This document shows, in pieces, positions 35,065-44,481 of a stretch of DNA of 64,000 bases. The DNA lies in contig NZ_JBIQOI010000006.1 of NCBI RefSeq assembly GCF_044197065.1, positions 62,001 through 126,000 on the forward strand, written 5' to 3'. Numbering within the stretch: position 1 is the stretch's first letter; each line of letters begins with the position of its first letter. The DNA is from Kluyvera ascorbata_C. GTDB lineage: Bacteria > Pseudomonadota > Gammaproteobacteria > Enterobacterales > Enterobacteriaceae. Position numbers and translations under genes: made by a program. The notes beneath the pieces are model-generated. The model had not been told where the DNA came from, ran no database searches, and was given only the letters and a program-made list of their open reading frames with translations.

Positions 35065-35235
35065 ATGACTAAAGTACGTAATTGCGTTCTTGATGCACTT
35101 TCCATCAACGTCAACAACATCATTAGCTTGGTCGTGGGTACTCTTCCCTCTGGACCCGACAGTGTCAAAAACGGTTGTCATCCTAACCATTTTAACAGCA
35201 ACATAACAGGTAAAGAGGCACCAGACCGCCAATAA
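35065..35235 (+). CDS. yjjY: YjjY-like short reading frame, C-terminus out of register
   Basis: An ATG at 35065 opens a 56-codon frame starting MTKVRNCVLDALSINVNN. The first 26 residues correspond to the small E. coli protein YjjY as I recall it. After VVGT the frame reads LPSGPDSVKNG; the expected FPLDPTVSKT register is present in another frame, ending at a stop near 35206, so one extra base near 35146-35150 is implied. The frame lies in the arcA leader on the opposite strand. The gene may be non-functional, or the conservation may reflect regulatory DNA rather than protein. Confidence 0.45.
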   Translation: MTKVRNCVLDALSINVNNIISLVVGTLPSGPDSVKNGCHPNHFNSNITGKEAPDRQ

Positions 35236-35247
35236 ACCTACGCTTCG

Positions 35248-35261
35248 TTGACATATATCAA
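35248..35261 (-). promoter_or_regulatory. FNR-like box upstream of arcA
   Basis: TTGACATATATCAA differs from the FNR consensus TTGAT-N4-ATCAA at one position. It lies about 280 bases before the arcA start. FNR activation of arcA is known in E. coli; this site is the best candidate here. Confidence 0.65.
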
Positions 35262-35606
35262 GTTCAATTGTAGCACGTTAACAGTTTGGTGAAATCATCG
35301 CTCCGGAATGATAACGGCTATCACATTTTTTCCACAACTCAAGTAGTTGCACAGGTTAACTGATAAATACGGTGAATCCAATTGTTATTGTTCTACGGTA
35401 ATGGAAATAGTTCGTATAAACATAGAGATATGCTACTTCTGTTAACATTACAAATTGATAATTTCGCCCTGAATAGTTTAGCTTTTTTTATATGTTATGA
35501 AACATCATTTCAGTGATTTTTGTTGCAATTTTGTAAATTCGCGCTGCGCAATATGTTGAAGTACATCACATTATTGCCCAATAACAGGAAATTAAGAGAA
35601 CTTTAA
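35262..35606. other. Gene-free interval between the arcA control region and lasT
   Basis: About 345 AT-rich bases without a plausible gene separate the FNR-like box from lasT. It must hold the lasT promoter and possibly further arcA promoters, which are multiple in E. coli. ATTAAGAGA precedes the lasT ATG as a weak Shine-Dalgarno. No repeat or structured RNA was recognised. Confidence 0.5.
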
Positions 35607-36293
35607 ATGCGCTTATCTATTGTGCTGGTTTCTCCAGCAAGAGCCGAAAATATCGGTGCTGCTGCCCGAGCAATGAAAACCATGGGATTCCATGATTTAC
35701 GTATCGTAGACAGCGTCGCGCATCTTGAGCCAGCGACACGATGGGTGGCTCACGGTTCGACCGATATCATTGATGGCATCACGTGTTACCCGACGCTGGC
35801 GGAGGCGCTGCACGACGTGGACTTCACTGTTGCTACCACCGCCCGCAGCCGTGCCCGTTTCCACTACTACGCTACGCCGCAGGAATTGCTGCCGATGCTT
35901 GAGGAAAAAGCGCAGTGGATGGGGCACGCCGCGCTAGTGTTTGGCCGCGAAGATTCCGGGCTGACCAACGAAGAACTGGCGCTGGCCGATGTGCTGACCG
36001 GCGTACCGATGGTGGCAGACTACCCCTCGTTAAACCTGGGGCAGGCGGTGATGGTTTATTGTTATCAGCTCTCCTCGCTGTTACAAACCGCGAACCCGAC
36101 GGCAACGGAAGGTGACGGGAATCAGCTGATTGCGTTAAGGGCGCGTATCACTGCTTTGCTTGCGCGCCTGGATGTCGCCGGAGATGTAAAAATGGCTGAC
36201 TGGCTGCAACAACGTATTGGCTTACTAACGCATCGCGATACGGCAATGTTGCATCGTTTGCTGCATGATATTGAAAAAAATATGCCGGAGTAA
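35607..36293 (+). CDS. lasT: LasT/YjtD, TrmH-like (SPOUT) RNA methyltransferase
   Basis: The 228-residue protein has SpoU/TrmJ motifs: IVLVSPARAENIGAAARAMKTMG (motif 1 with the catalytic Arg-Glu-Asn), VFGREDSGLTNEE (motif 2) and LNLGQAVMVYCYQL (motif 3, SAM knot). The family 2'-O-methylates tRNA or rRNA; the LasT target is not established. Length equals that of E. coli YjtD. It lies between arcA and the thr operon, as in E. coli. Confidence 0.94.
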   Translation: MRLSIVLVSPARAENIGAAARAMKTMGFHDLRIVDSVAHLEPATRWVAHGSTDIIDGITCYPTLAEALHDVDFTVATTARSRARFHYYATPQELLPMLEEKAQWMGHAALVFGREDSGLTNEELALADVLTGVPMVADYPSLNLGQAVMVYCYQLSSLLQTANPTATEGDGNQLIALRARITALLARLDVAGDVKMADWLQQRIGLLTHRDTAMLHRLLHDIEKNMPE

Positions 36294-36498
36294 AATTCTG
36301 TCATCGTGTTTACGTATGGTGTTATACCCCAACATTTTGCTTAACTTATGGCTGTTGTGGTGGTTTATCGGTAGTTGTTTGGGCTGATGTGAAGTGGTTG
36401 CGGAACGTGACGAAGTTAAAAATTCATTGACTTAGACGGACAGATACTTTAACCAATATAGGTATACAGACAGAGAAATAACAGAGCACACAACATCC

Positions 36499-36567
36499 AT
36501 GATTCGCATCAGCAGCATTATGACCATTACCACCACCACTATTACCACAGGTAACGGTGCGGGCTGA
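36499..36567 (+). CDS. thrL: thr operon leader peptide
   Basis: A 22-codon frame reads MIRISSIMTITTTTITTGNG followed by Ala-Gly. It is rich in threonine and isoleucine codons, so ribosome stalling senses charged tRNA-Thr and tRNA-Ile. The C-terminus TTGNGAG is identical to E. coli ThrL; the N-terminus differs. Upstream, TTGACT (36427-36432) and AT-rich ACTTTAACCAATATAGG match the E. coli thr promoter region. The terminator at 36592-36622 completes the attenuator. Confidence 0.95.
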   Translation: MIRISSIMTITTTTITTGNGAG

Positions 36568-36591
36568 CGCGTACAGGAAACACAAAAAAAA

Positions 36592-36622
36592 GCCCGCACC
36601 TAAACAGTGCGGGCTTTTTTTT
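36592..36622 (+). terminator. thr attenuator terminator
   Basis: GCCCGCAC / GTGCGGGC (36592-36599 and 36607-36614) with loop CTAAACA is followed by eight T residues. The segment GGTGCGGGC at the end of thrL can pair with the left arm as the alternative antiterminator. It controls readthrough into thrABC. Confidence 0.95.
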
Positions 36623-36647
36623 CGACTAGTGATCAAGGGGTAAAACC

Positions 36648-39110
36648 ATGCGAGTCTTGAAGTTCGGCGGTACATCAGTGGCAAATGCGGAGCGATTCCT
36701 GCGCGTTGCCGATATCCTGGAAAGCAACGCCAGGCAGGGGCAGGTAGCAACCGTGCTCTCTGCCCCGGCAAAAATCACCAACCACCTCGTGGCGATGATT
36801 GAAAAAACCATTGGTGGCCAGGATGCGCTGACCAATATCGCCGATGCCGAACGAATCTTTGCTGAACTGCTTCAGGGACTCGCTAACGCCCAGCCCGGCT
36901 TTCCGCTCGCCGACCTGAAAGCTGCCGTTGAGCTGGAATTCTCCCAGATTAAACACATCCTGCACGGCATCAGCCTGCTGGGTCAGTGCCCGGACAGCGT
37001 CAACGCAGGGCTTATCTGCCGCGGCGAGAAACTGTCGATTGCTATCATGGCTGGCCTGCTGAGCGCTCGCGGCCATAAGGTGACCGTGATTAATCCGGTC
37101 GAAAAACTGCTGGCCGTTGGCCACTACCTTGAATCTACTGTCGATATTGCTGAATCTACTCGTCGTATCGTGGCAAGCCAGATCCCATCCGATCACATGG
37201 TGCTGATGGCTGGCTTTACCGCCGGCAACGAGAAGGGCGAGCTGGTAGTGCTGGGGCGTAACGGCTCCGACTATTCCGCCGCCGTGCTGGCCGCCTGTTT
37301 GCGCGCCGACTGTTGTGAAATCTGGACCGATGTCGACGGTGTTTACACCTGCGACCCACGCCAGGTACCGGATGCGCGGCTGCTGAAGAGCATGTCGTAT
37401 CAGGAAGCGATGGAGCTCTCCTACTTCGGCGCCAAAGTTCTTCACCCTCGCACTATTGCCCCAATCGCCCAGTTCCAGATCCCTTGTCTGATTAAAAATA
37501 CCGGTAATCCTCAAGCACCCGGTACGCTTATCGGTGCCAGCAGCGATGATGACTCACTGCCAGTGAAGGGGATCTCTAACCTTAACAACATGGCGATGTT
37601 CAACGTCTCTGGCCCTGGCATGAAGGGCATGGTTGGCATGGCGGCGCGCGTGTTTGCGACCATGTCTCGCGCCGGGATCTCGGTGGTCCTGATTACCCAA
37701 TCTTCTTCCGAATACAGCATCAGCTTCTGCGTGCCGCAGAGCGACTGTGCGCGGGCGAAGAAAGCGATGGAAGATGAGTTCTATCTGGAGCTGAAAGAAG
37801 AGCTGCTGGAACCGCTGGCCATCATGGAGCGTCTGGCGATCATCTCCGTGGTGGGCGACGGTATGCGCACGCTGCGCGGCATCTCGGCGAAATTCTTCGC
37901 CGCGCTGGCTCGCGCCAATATCAATATCGTGGCGATTGCCCAGGGCTCGTCCGAGCGCTCTATCTCCGTCGTAGTGAATAACGACGATGCGACGACCGGC
38001 GTGCGCGTGACTCATCAGATGCTGTTTAACACCGATCAGGTGATTGAAGTGTTCCTGGTGGGCGTGGGTGGCGTCGGTGGCGCGTTGCTTGAGCAAATCA
38101 AACGCCAGCAGGCATGGCTGAAGAAAAAACATATCGACCTGCGCGTGTGCGGTGTGGCGAACTCCCGTGCGCTGCTCACCAGCGTGCATGGCCTGAATCT
38201 TGAAAACTGGGAAGCCGAACTGGCAGAAGCCAAAGAACCGTTCAACCTGGGACGCCTGATTCGCCTGGTGAAAGAGTATCACCTGCTGAACCCTGTCATT
38301 GTCGACTGTACTTCAAGCCAGGCGGTGGCGGACCAATACGCAGACTTCCTGCGCGAAGGTTTCCACGTGGTGACGCCGAACAAAAAGGCCAACACTTCGT
38401 CGATGGATTACTACCATCAACTGCGTCATGCTGCTGGGCTGTCGCGTCGTAAATTCCTCTACGACACCAACGTCGGTGCGGGCCTGCCGGTGATTGAAAA
38501 CCTGCAAAACCTGCTGAACGCGGGTGATGAACTGCAGCACTTCTCCGGGATTCTTTCGGGTTCACTGTCGTTTATTTTCGGCAAGCTGGATGAGGGCATG
38601 AGCCTGTCCGAAGCCACGGCGATGGCACGCGGAATGGGCTATACCGAACCGGACCCGCGTGACGACCTGTCTGGAATGGACGTGGCGCGCAAGCTGCTCA
38701 TTCTGGCGCGTGAAACCGGACGCCATCTGGAACTCAGTGATATTGTGGTTGAATCCGTACTGCCAGAGCGCTTTGATTCTTCAGGCGATACCGAAAGCTT
38801 TATGGCCCGTTTACCGCAACTTGATGATGAATATTCCGCTCGCGTGGCGAAAGCGCGTGATGAAGGCAAAGTGCTGCGCTATGTTGGCAACATCGAAGAA
38901 GACGGCGTATGTCGGGTAAAAGTGGCCGCCGTCGATGGTAACGACCCACTGTATAAAATCAAAAATGGCGAGAACGCGCTGGCGTTCTACAGCCGCTACT
39001 ATCAACCGCTTCCGCTGGTTCTGCGCGGCTATGGCGCAGGCAACGATGTGACGGCAGCAGGGGTATTTGCTGACCTTCTGCGTACGCTGTCATGGAAGTT
39101 AGGAGTTTAA
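36648..39110 (+). CDS. thrA: Bifunctional aspartokinase I / homoserine dehydrogenase I
   Basis: ThrA catalyses the first and third steps from aspartate to threonine. The 820-residue fusion starts with the aspartokinase motif KFGGTSVANAERF (residues 5-17), continues through two ACT regulatory domains (around 320-460, with VVGDGMRTLRGISAKFF) and then homoserine dehydrogenase with NAD-binding VGVGGVGGALLEQI near 469 and GMDVARKLLILARE. Length equals E. coli ThrA. It is feedback-inhibited by threonine in that organism. thrB starts one base after the stop. Confidence 0.98.
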   Translation: MRVLKFGGTSVANAERFLRVADILESNARQGQVATVLSAPAKITNHLVAMIEKTIGGQDALTNIADAERIFAELLQGLANAQPGFPLADLKAAVELEFSQIKHILHGISLLGQCPDSVNAGLICRGEKLSIAIMAGLLSARGHKVTVINPVEKLLAVGHYLESTVDIAESTRRIVASQIPSDHMVLMAGFTAGNEKGELVVLGRNGSDYSAAVLAACLRADCCEIWTDVDGVYTCDPRQVPDARLLKSMSYQEAMELSYFGAKVLHPRTIAPIAQFQIPCLIKNTGNPQAPGTLIGASSDDDSLPVKGISNLNNMAMFNVSGPGMKGMVGMAARVFATMSRAGISVVLITQSSSEYSISFCVPQSDCARAKKAMEDEFYLELKEELLEPLAIMERLAIISVVGDGMRTLRGISAKFFAALARANINIVAIAQGSSERSISVVVNNDDATTGVRVTHQMLFNTDQVIEVFLVGVGGVGGALLEQIKRQQAWLKKKHIDLRVCGVANSRALLTSVHGLNLENWEAELAEAKEPFNLGRLIRLVKEYHLLNPVIVDCTSSQAVADQYADFLREGFHVVTPNKKANTSSMDYYHQLRHAAGLSRRKFLYDTNVGAGLPVIENLQNLLNAGDELQHFSGILSGSLSFIFGKLDEGMSLSEATAMARGMGYTEPDPRDDLSGMDVARKLLILARETGRHLELSDIVVESVLPERFDSSGDTESFMARLPQLDDEYSARVAKARDEGKVLRYVGNIEEDGVCRVKVAAVDGNDPLYKIKNGENALAFYSRYYQPLPLVLRGYGAGNDVTAAGVFADLLRTLSWKLGV

Positions 39111-39111
39111 C

Positions 39112-40041
39112 ATGGTTAAGGTTTATGCCCCGGCTTCCAGTGCCAATATGAGCGTCGGGTTTGATGTACTGGGTGCCGCTGTGACGCCGATTGACGGCAG
39201 TCTGCTGGGCGATAACGTATCGGTTGAGGCGGCAGACCGCTTCAGCCTGCAAAATCTGGGGCGCTTTGCGGATAAACTGCCGAGCGACCCGCATGAAAAC
39301 ATCGTCTACCAATGCTGGGAACGCTACTGCCAGGAAATTGGCAAGAACGTGCCGGTAGCGATGACGCTGGAAAAAAATATGCCGATCGGTTCAGGCCTGG
39401 GTTCCAGCGCTTGTTCCGTGGTCGCCGCGCTGGTGGCGATGAACGAATTCTGCGGTAAGCCGCTGGATGAAACCCGCATGCTGGCCCTGATGGGCGAGCT
39501 GGAAGGGCGGATCTCCGGTAGCGTGCATTACGATAACGTTGCACCGTGCTATCTGGGCGGTATGCAGCTGATGATTGAAGAGAACGACATTATCAGCCAG
39601 CAGGTACCGTGCTTCGATGATTGGCTTTGGGTGCTGGCCTACCCGGGGATTAAAGTCTCGACGGCGGAAGCGCGGGCCATTTTGCCTGCCCAGTATCGTC
39701 GTCAGGACTGTATTGCCCATGGTCGTCACCTGGCGGGCTTTATTCATGCCTGCTACTCCCGTCAGCCTCAGTTGGCGGCGAAACTGATGAAAGACGTGAT
39801 TGCTGAGCCGTACCGTACCAAACTGCTGCCGGGCTTCAATGAAGCGCGTCAGGCGGTGGCTGGTATTGGCGCTATTTCCTGCGGTATCTCCGGTTCCGGG
39901 CCAACGCTGTTTGCCCTGTGCGATAAAACGGAAACGGCGCAGCGCGTGGCGGACTGGCTCGGCCAGCATTATCTGCAGAATCAAGAAGGCTTTGTTCATA
40001 TTTGCCGGCTGGACACAGCGGGCGCACGAGTAGTGGGATAA
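39112..40041 (+). CDS. thrB: Homoserine kinase
   Basis: ThrB phosphorylates homoserine. The 309-residue GHMP kinase has the ATP loop PIGSGLGSSACS at 91-102 and the C-terminal GSGPTLFAL motif. It starts one base after the thrA stop, with GGAG upstream, implying translational coupling; thrC begins 3 bases after its stop. Confidence 0.98.
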   Translation: MVKVYAPASSANMSVGFDVLGAAVTPIDGSLLGDNVSVEAADRFSLQNLGRFADKLPSDPHENIVYQCWERYCQEIGKNVPVAMTLEKNMPIGSGLGSSACSVVAALVAMNEFCGKPLDETRMLALMGELEGRISGSVHYDNVAPCYLGGMQLMIEENDIISQQVPCFDDWLWVLAYPGIKVSTAEARAILPAQYRRQDCIAHGRHLAGFIHACYSRQPQLAAKLMKDVIAEPYRTKLLPGFNEARQAVAGIGAISCGISGSGPTLFALCDKTETAQRVADWLGQHYLQNQEGFVHICRLDTAGARVVG

Positions 40042-40044
40042 CCG

Positions 40045-41331
40045 ATGAAACTCTATAACTTAAAAGATCACAATGAGCAGGTCAGCTTTGCGCAGGCTGT
40101 GACTCAAGGGCTTGGCAAACACCAGGGGCTGTTCTTCCCGCATGACCTGCCGGAATTCAACCTGACCGACATTGATGACCTGCTGACCCAGGACTTCGTT
40201 ACCCGTAGCGCGAAGATCCTCTCCGCGTTCATTGGCGATGAAATCCCGCAGGCTGAGCTGGCGGCGCGTATCGGGAAAGCGTTCACCTTCCCGGCGCCGG
40301 TAAACCAGGTACAGGAAGACGTAGGTTGCCTGGAACTGTTCCACGGCCCGACCCTGGCGTTTAAAGACTTCGGCGGCCGTTTTATGGCGCAGATGCTGAC
40401 CCTTATCGCGGGCGACAAACCGGTAACCATCCTGACCGCAACCTCAGGCGATACCGGCGCGGCCGTGGCGCACGCTTTCTACGGCTTGCCTAACGTTAAA
40501 GTGGTTATCCTGTATCCGCGCGGCAAAATCAGCTCGCTGCAGGAAAAACTCTTCTGTACCCTGGGCGGCAACATTGAAACCGTCGCCATTGACGGTGATT
40601 TCGATGCCTGCCAGGCGCTGGTTAAACAGGCCTTCGATGATGAAGAACTGAAGGTGGCGCTGGGTCTGAACTCCGCCAACTCTATCAACATCAGCCGCCT
40701 GCTGGCGCAGATTTGCTACTACTTTGAAGCGGTCGCGCAGCTGCCGCAAGAAGCGCGCAATCAGTTGGTGATTTCTGTGCCAAGCGGTAACTTTGGCGAC
40801 CTGACCGCTGGCCTGTTGGCGAAATCGCTGGGTCTGCCGGTGAAACGCTTTATTGCAGCCACCAACGCCAACGACACCGTGCCACGCTTCCTGCAGGACG
40901 GCAAATGGGCGCCGAAGGCCACTCAGGCCACCTTGTCTAACGCCATGGATGTGAGCCAGCCGAACAACTGGCCGCGCGTGGAAGAGCTCTTCCGTCGCAA
41001 AATCTGGCGTCTGAACGAGCTGGGTTATGCGGCGGTAGATGATGAAACCACCAAAGCGACCATGCGTGAATTGCAGGGGATCGGCTACACCTCTGAGCCG
41101 CACGCGGCGATTGCCTATCGCGCACTGCGTGACCAGCTACAGCCTGGCGAGTACGGCCTGTTCCTTGGCACCGCGCATCCAGCGAAGTTTAAAGAGAGCG
41201 TTGAAGAGATTCTGGGTGAAACGCTGCCTCTGCCAAAAGCGCTGGCGGACCGCGCCGACCTGCCGCTGTTATCGCATAACCTGCCGGCTGACTATGCTGA
41301 GCTGCGTAAGCTGATGATGAACAAGGCGTAA
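40045..41331 (+). CDS. thrC: Threonine synthase
   Basis: ThrC converts O-phosphohomoserine to threonine with PLP. The 428-residue enzyme has the PLP lysine Lys107 in LAFKDFGGRF and the phosphate-binding loops TSGDTGAA and SVPSGNFGD. Length equals that of E. coli. It ends the thr operon. The downstream 195 bases contain an imperfect inverted repeat (41341-41366, TTCCCCTTTC / GAAGGGGGAA) without a T-run, so no clear terminator is seen. Confidence 0.98.
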   Translation: MKLYNLKDHNEQVSFAQAVTQGLGKHQGLFFPHDLPEFNLTDIDDLLTQDFVTRSAKILSAFIGDEIPQAELAARIGKAFTFPAPVNQVQEDVGCLELFHGPTLAFKDFGGRFMAQMLTLIAGDKPVTILTATSGDTGAAVAHAFYGLPNVKVVILYPRGKISSLQEKLFCTLGGNIETVAIDGDFDACQALVKQAFDDEELKVALGLNSANSINISRLLAQICYYFEAVAQLPQEARNQLVISVPSGNFGDLTAGLLAKSLGLPVKRFIAATNANDTVPRFLQDGKWAPKATQATLSNAMDVSQPNNWPRVEELFRRKIWRLNELGYAAVDDETTKATMRELQGIGYTSEPHAAIAYRALRDQLQPGEYGLFLGTAHPAKFKESVEEILGETLPLPKALADRADLPLLSHNLPADYAELRKLMMNKA

Positions 41332-41526
41332 AGTCTCCGTTTCCCCTTTCTAAACGAAGGGGGAAATAGGGAGAAATTATGCAGAGATATGGTAGGGAAA
41401 AAGGAGAAATTCCCAATAAATGCGGGTGCTCAGAATATAGGATTGCGGAGAATAACAAGCTGGTATTTACCACAGTAATCTTTATTCATCAGCCATATTG
41501 GCGAATGATGAATAAAGGAGTTACCT

Positions 41527-41871
41527 ATGTTAAAACCTGCGATGTTAGCACTAGCAATGCTGTTGGCAGCTCCGGTTATGACACAAGCGGCAGAAATCAC
41601 TTTGCTGCCCGCTGTAAAGCTGCAAATTGGCGACCAGGACAATCACGGCAATTATTGGGATGGCGGACACTGGCGTGACCATAGCTGGTGGAAGGATCAC
41701 TATGAATGGCGCGACAACCGCTGGCATGCTCACACGCCACCGCCGCCGCACTATGATAACCATGGTCACGACGATCATCACGGCGATCGTGGGCACGACG
41801 ATCGTGGACATGGTGACAATCGCGGCCACGGGGACGATCACCGTCCGCTGCCGCCAAATAACCATCGCTAA
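41527..41871 (+). CDS. yaaX: YaaX-like small secreted protein (DUF2502)
   Basis: The 114-residue protein has a signal peptide (residues 1-21, ending MTQA-AEITL) and the YaaX core KLQIGDQDNHGNYWDGGHWRD..WWKDHYEWRDNRWH, rich in Trp, Asp and His. A C-terminal tail (about 75-106) is built of repeated His-Gly-Asp-Asp units and is low in complexity. Function is unknown; periplasmic location is inferred from the signal peptide. GGAG precedes the ATG. The tail differs from that of E. coli YaaX, which is rich in Pro, His and Lys as I recall it. Confidence 0.85.
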   Translation: MLKPAMLALAMLLAAPVMTQAAEITLLPAVKLQIGDQDNHGNYWDGGHWRDHSWWKDHYEWRDNRWHAHTPPPPHYDNHGHDDHHGDRGHDDRGHGDNRGHGDDHRPLPPNNHR

Positions 41872-41874
41872 ACA

Positions 41875-41951
41875 GTAGGCCGGATAAGGCAACGCCGCCA
41901 TCCTGCAATCGTCGCCGATCTGCCTGATGGCGCTATGCTTATCAGGCCTAC
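41875..41951. repeat. REP pair, yaaX-yaaA
   Basis: GTAGGCCGGATAAGGCAACG with CCGCCATCCTGC, then GCCTGATGGCGCTATGCTTA with TCAGGCCTAC, form two inverted REP units between the convergent yaaX and yaaA genes. Confidence 0.85.
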
Positions 41952-41958
41952 TGGTTTA

Positions 41959-42732
41959 TTACTGCTCGTGGCGTTTGAAGACCAGCTCTTCAGCGCTCGA
42001 GTTTTCCGCATCGAAGAAATACCCTTCGCTATCGAACCCGGTCAGCTGCTCCGGCTTGCTCAGACGATTTTCAATGATGTATCGGCTCATCAGCCCGCGC
42101 GCTTTTTTGGCGTAGAAGCTGATGACCTTGAATTTGCCGTTCTTCTCGTCGAGGAACACTGGTTTAATAATGCGACCTTCAAGCGCCTTCGGTTTCACCG
42201 AGCGGAAGTATTCGTCTGAGGCGAGATTAATCACCACGTCGTCGCCCTGTGCTTCTAGCGCTGCGTTCAGCGTTTTAGTGATTTCATCCCCCCAGAACTG
42301 GTAGAGATCTTTGCCGCGTGGGTTTTCGAGGCGAATGCCCATTTCCAGACGATAGGGCTGCATCAGATCCAGCGGACGCAGTACGCCGTACAGGCCTGAG
42401 AGCATCCGCAGGTGCTGCTGAGCAAAATCGAAGTCCGCCTCGCTGAAGGTTTCCGCCTGCAGTCCGGTATAGACATCGCCCTTAAACGCCAGAATGGCCT
42501 GACGCGCGTTATCGGGCGTGAAGTCCGGGTGCCAATCGTGGAAGCGCGTCGCGTTCAGGTCAGCGAGTTTGTCGCTAATGCCCATCAGCGCCTTTATCTG
42601 CGGTGCGGAGAGCTTACGCGCTTCGCGGATAAGCTGCTGGGAGTGCTCCAGCAGCGCGGGCTGGGTAAAGCGTTTGGTGGTCAGCTCGCTTTGGTAATCG
42701 AGCGTTTTGGCCGGGGAAATCAGAATCAGCAT
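41959..42732 (-). CDS. yaaA: YaaA, peroxide-stress DNA-binding protein (DUF328)
   Basis: The 257-residue protein matches E. coli YaaA, an OxyR-regulated protein that lowers intracellular free iron under peroxide stress. The N-terminus MLILISPAKTLDYQS and the blocks RLSGLYGVLRPLD-like MLSGLYGVLRPLDLMQPYRLEMG and YAKKARGLMSRYIIENR are conserved. The biochemical mechanism is unsettled. yaaJ lies 66 bases upstream on the same strand. Confidence 0.95.
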   Translation of the reverse strand: MLILISPAKTLDYQSELTTKRFTQPALLEHSQQLIREARKLSAPQIKALMGISDKLADLNATRFHDWHPDFTPDNARQAILAFKGDVYTGLQAETFSEADFDFAQQHLRMLSGLYGVLRPLDLMQPYRLEMGIRLENPRGKDLYQFWGDEITKTLNAALEAQGDDVVINLASDEYFRSVKPKALEGRIIKPVFLDEKNGKFKVISFYAKKARGLMSRYIIENRLSKPEQLTGFDSEGYFFDAENSSAEELVFKRHEQ

Positions 42733-42798
42733 ATCCAGTCCTTGCAGAAAATTTCACGCAACTTTAACAAAAAAACGGCGCAAAGTGATCGATTGCTG

Positions 42799-44229
42799 TC
42801 ATTGGCGCGGTGGTTGATCCCAACTCTCTGGTGCCAGCTGCTGAGCGATTTCCGGGTAATAATCGGGATCAAATACCGGCGTCACGCCGAGCTTACGCTG
42901 GCGCAGATAGTCCAGTGCGATAATGCGCACCACCGGTGAGAGCAACAGAATCGCCGTCAGGTTGGTGATGGCCATCAGCGCCATAATCACATCCGCCATT
43001 TGCCAAACCACCGGTAGACTCAGCAGGCTGCCCAACACCACCATCGACAGCGTCGCGATGCGTAGCAGCCAGATTGCCCACGGCTTATCCCAGCGTAGAA
43101 AGATCAGGTTGTTCTCGGCGTAGATGTAGTTTGCCACGATGGAGGTGAAGGCGAACAAGATCATCACCACGGCGACAAAGCTGGCACCCCATTCCCCAAC
43201 CAGCACGCTCATGGCGTGCTGGATAAGCTGAATACCGTCATAGCTGGTGGTTTTCGTGCCATGGCCGGCCAGCAGGACCACCATCGCGCTGGCGCTACAG
43301 ATAACGATGGTATCAATCAGCACGCCAATCATCTGCACAATGCCCTGCGCCGCCGGATGCGGTGGGAAGGATGCGGCGGCTGCGGCGGCATTAGGCGTTG
43401 AGCCCATACCGGCCTCGTTGGAGAACATGCTGCGCTGAAAGCCGCTGGTGATGGCCTGGCTCACGGTGTAGCCAGCGGCACCAGCCGCCGCTTCCTGCCA
43501 GCCAAAGGCGCTGCGGATAATCAGATTGACGATGGAAGGCAGCTCGACAATGTGCCACAGGGTGATCAGCAGGCACGTCAGCACCCATAGAATCGCCATA
43601 AAGGGTACTAACCACTGGCTCAGACGTGCGGCCCCTTTCAGGCCGCGCATAATCACCAGCAGCGCGAGGATCGCCATGACTCCACCGGTCACGCCGCCAG
43701 GTACGTTGAAGGCATACTGCAGCGCGTGCGCCGTGGAGTTGGCCTGAACGGTATTAAAGATTAATCCGTAAGCTGCCAGCAGGAAGAGCGAGAAGAGTAC
43801 GCCCATCCAGCGCATTCCCAGACCCCGAGACATATACCACGCCGGGCCGCCGCGGAACTGACCTTTGGCATCGCGCTCTTTGTAGAGTTGGGCAAGCGAG
43901 CACTCCGCAAAGCTGCTGGCCATACCGATGATGGCTGCGACCCACATCCAGAACACCGCGCCGGGGCCGCCGACGGTTATCGCCAGCGCGACGCCGGCCA
44001 GGTTGCCGCTACCAACGCGAGCCGCGAGACTGATACAGAGCACCTGGAAAGAGGTGAGTCCGCCTTCGCGCGGTGTCAGGCTTCTTTTCAGACTTTTGCT
44101 AAACTGACGAATGTAGCGAAACTGGATGTAGCCGGTTCTCCAGGTGAACCAAATGCCGCACCCGAGGAGCAGGTAAATCATTACCGAACCCCACAGTATC
44201 TCGCTAATAAAAGACAGGAAATCAGGCAT
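42799..44229 (-). CDS. yaaJ: YaaJ, alanine/glycine:cation symporter family (AGCS) transporter
   Basis: The 476-residue inner-membrane protein has about 10-11 hydrophobic segments and the AGCS signature GSGNLAGVALAITVGGPGAVFWMW plus FSNEAGMGSTPNAAAAA. Family members import alanine or glycine with sodium or protons; the substrate of YaaJ is unproven. Length equals that of E. coli YaaJ. It precedes yaaA on the same strand and is divergent from talB. Confidence 0.94.
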   Translation of the reverse strand: MPDFLSFISEILWGSVMIYLLLGCGIWFTWRTGYIQFRYIRQFSKSLKRSLTPREGGLTSFQVLCISLAARVGSGNLAGVALAITVGGPGAVFWMWVAAIIGMASSFAECSLAQLYKERDAKGQFRGGPAWYMSRGLGMRWMGVLFSLFLLAAYGLIFNTVQANSTAHALQYAFNVPGGVTGGVMAILALLVIMRGLKGAARLSQWLVPFMAILWVLTCLLITLWHIVELPSIVNLIIRSAFGWQEAAAGAAGYTVSQAITSGFQRSMFSNEAGMGSTPNAAAAAASFPPHPAAQGIVQMIGVLIDTIVICSASAMVVLLAGHGTKTTSYDGIQLIQHAMSVLVGEWGASFVAVVMILFAFTSIVANYIYAENNLIFLRWDKPWAIWLLRIATLSMVVLGSLLSLPVVWQMADVIMALMAITNLTAILLLSPVVRIIALDYLRQRKLGVTPVFDPDYYPEIAQQLAPESWDQPPRQ

Positions 44230-44481
44230 TAAACGTCCTCTTGTCTATGCCGAAATTGGTGGCTGTTTACGGGAAGAACACGTTCCTTCGCACGATTCGA
44301 TTCAGCCAATGTAAGCGTTACCACTTTTTGGGCGAAGAATCTCAACCCGTAAAGTTTGATGCTTCAGTTTATCATACTCTGCGGTCTGGTGATGTCGGCG
44401 GTTGCGCTGAGGTCGGGGCGTGATATTATCGAGGCAGACCGGTTACATCCCCCTAACAGCTGTTTAAAGAGAAACACTATC

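Noticed and set aside
41379..41678. Frame between thrC and yaaX
   Set aside because: It runs into yaaX in a different frame, lacks a clear ribosome site and has no recognisable content.
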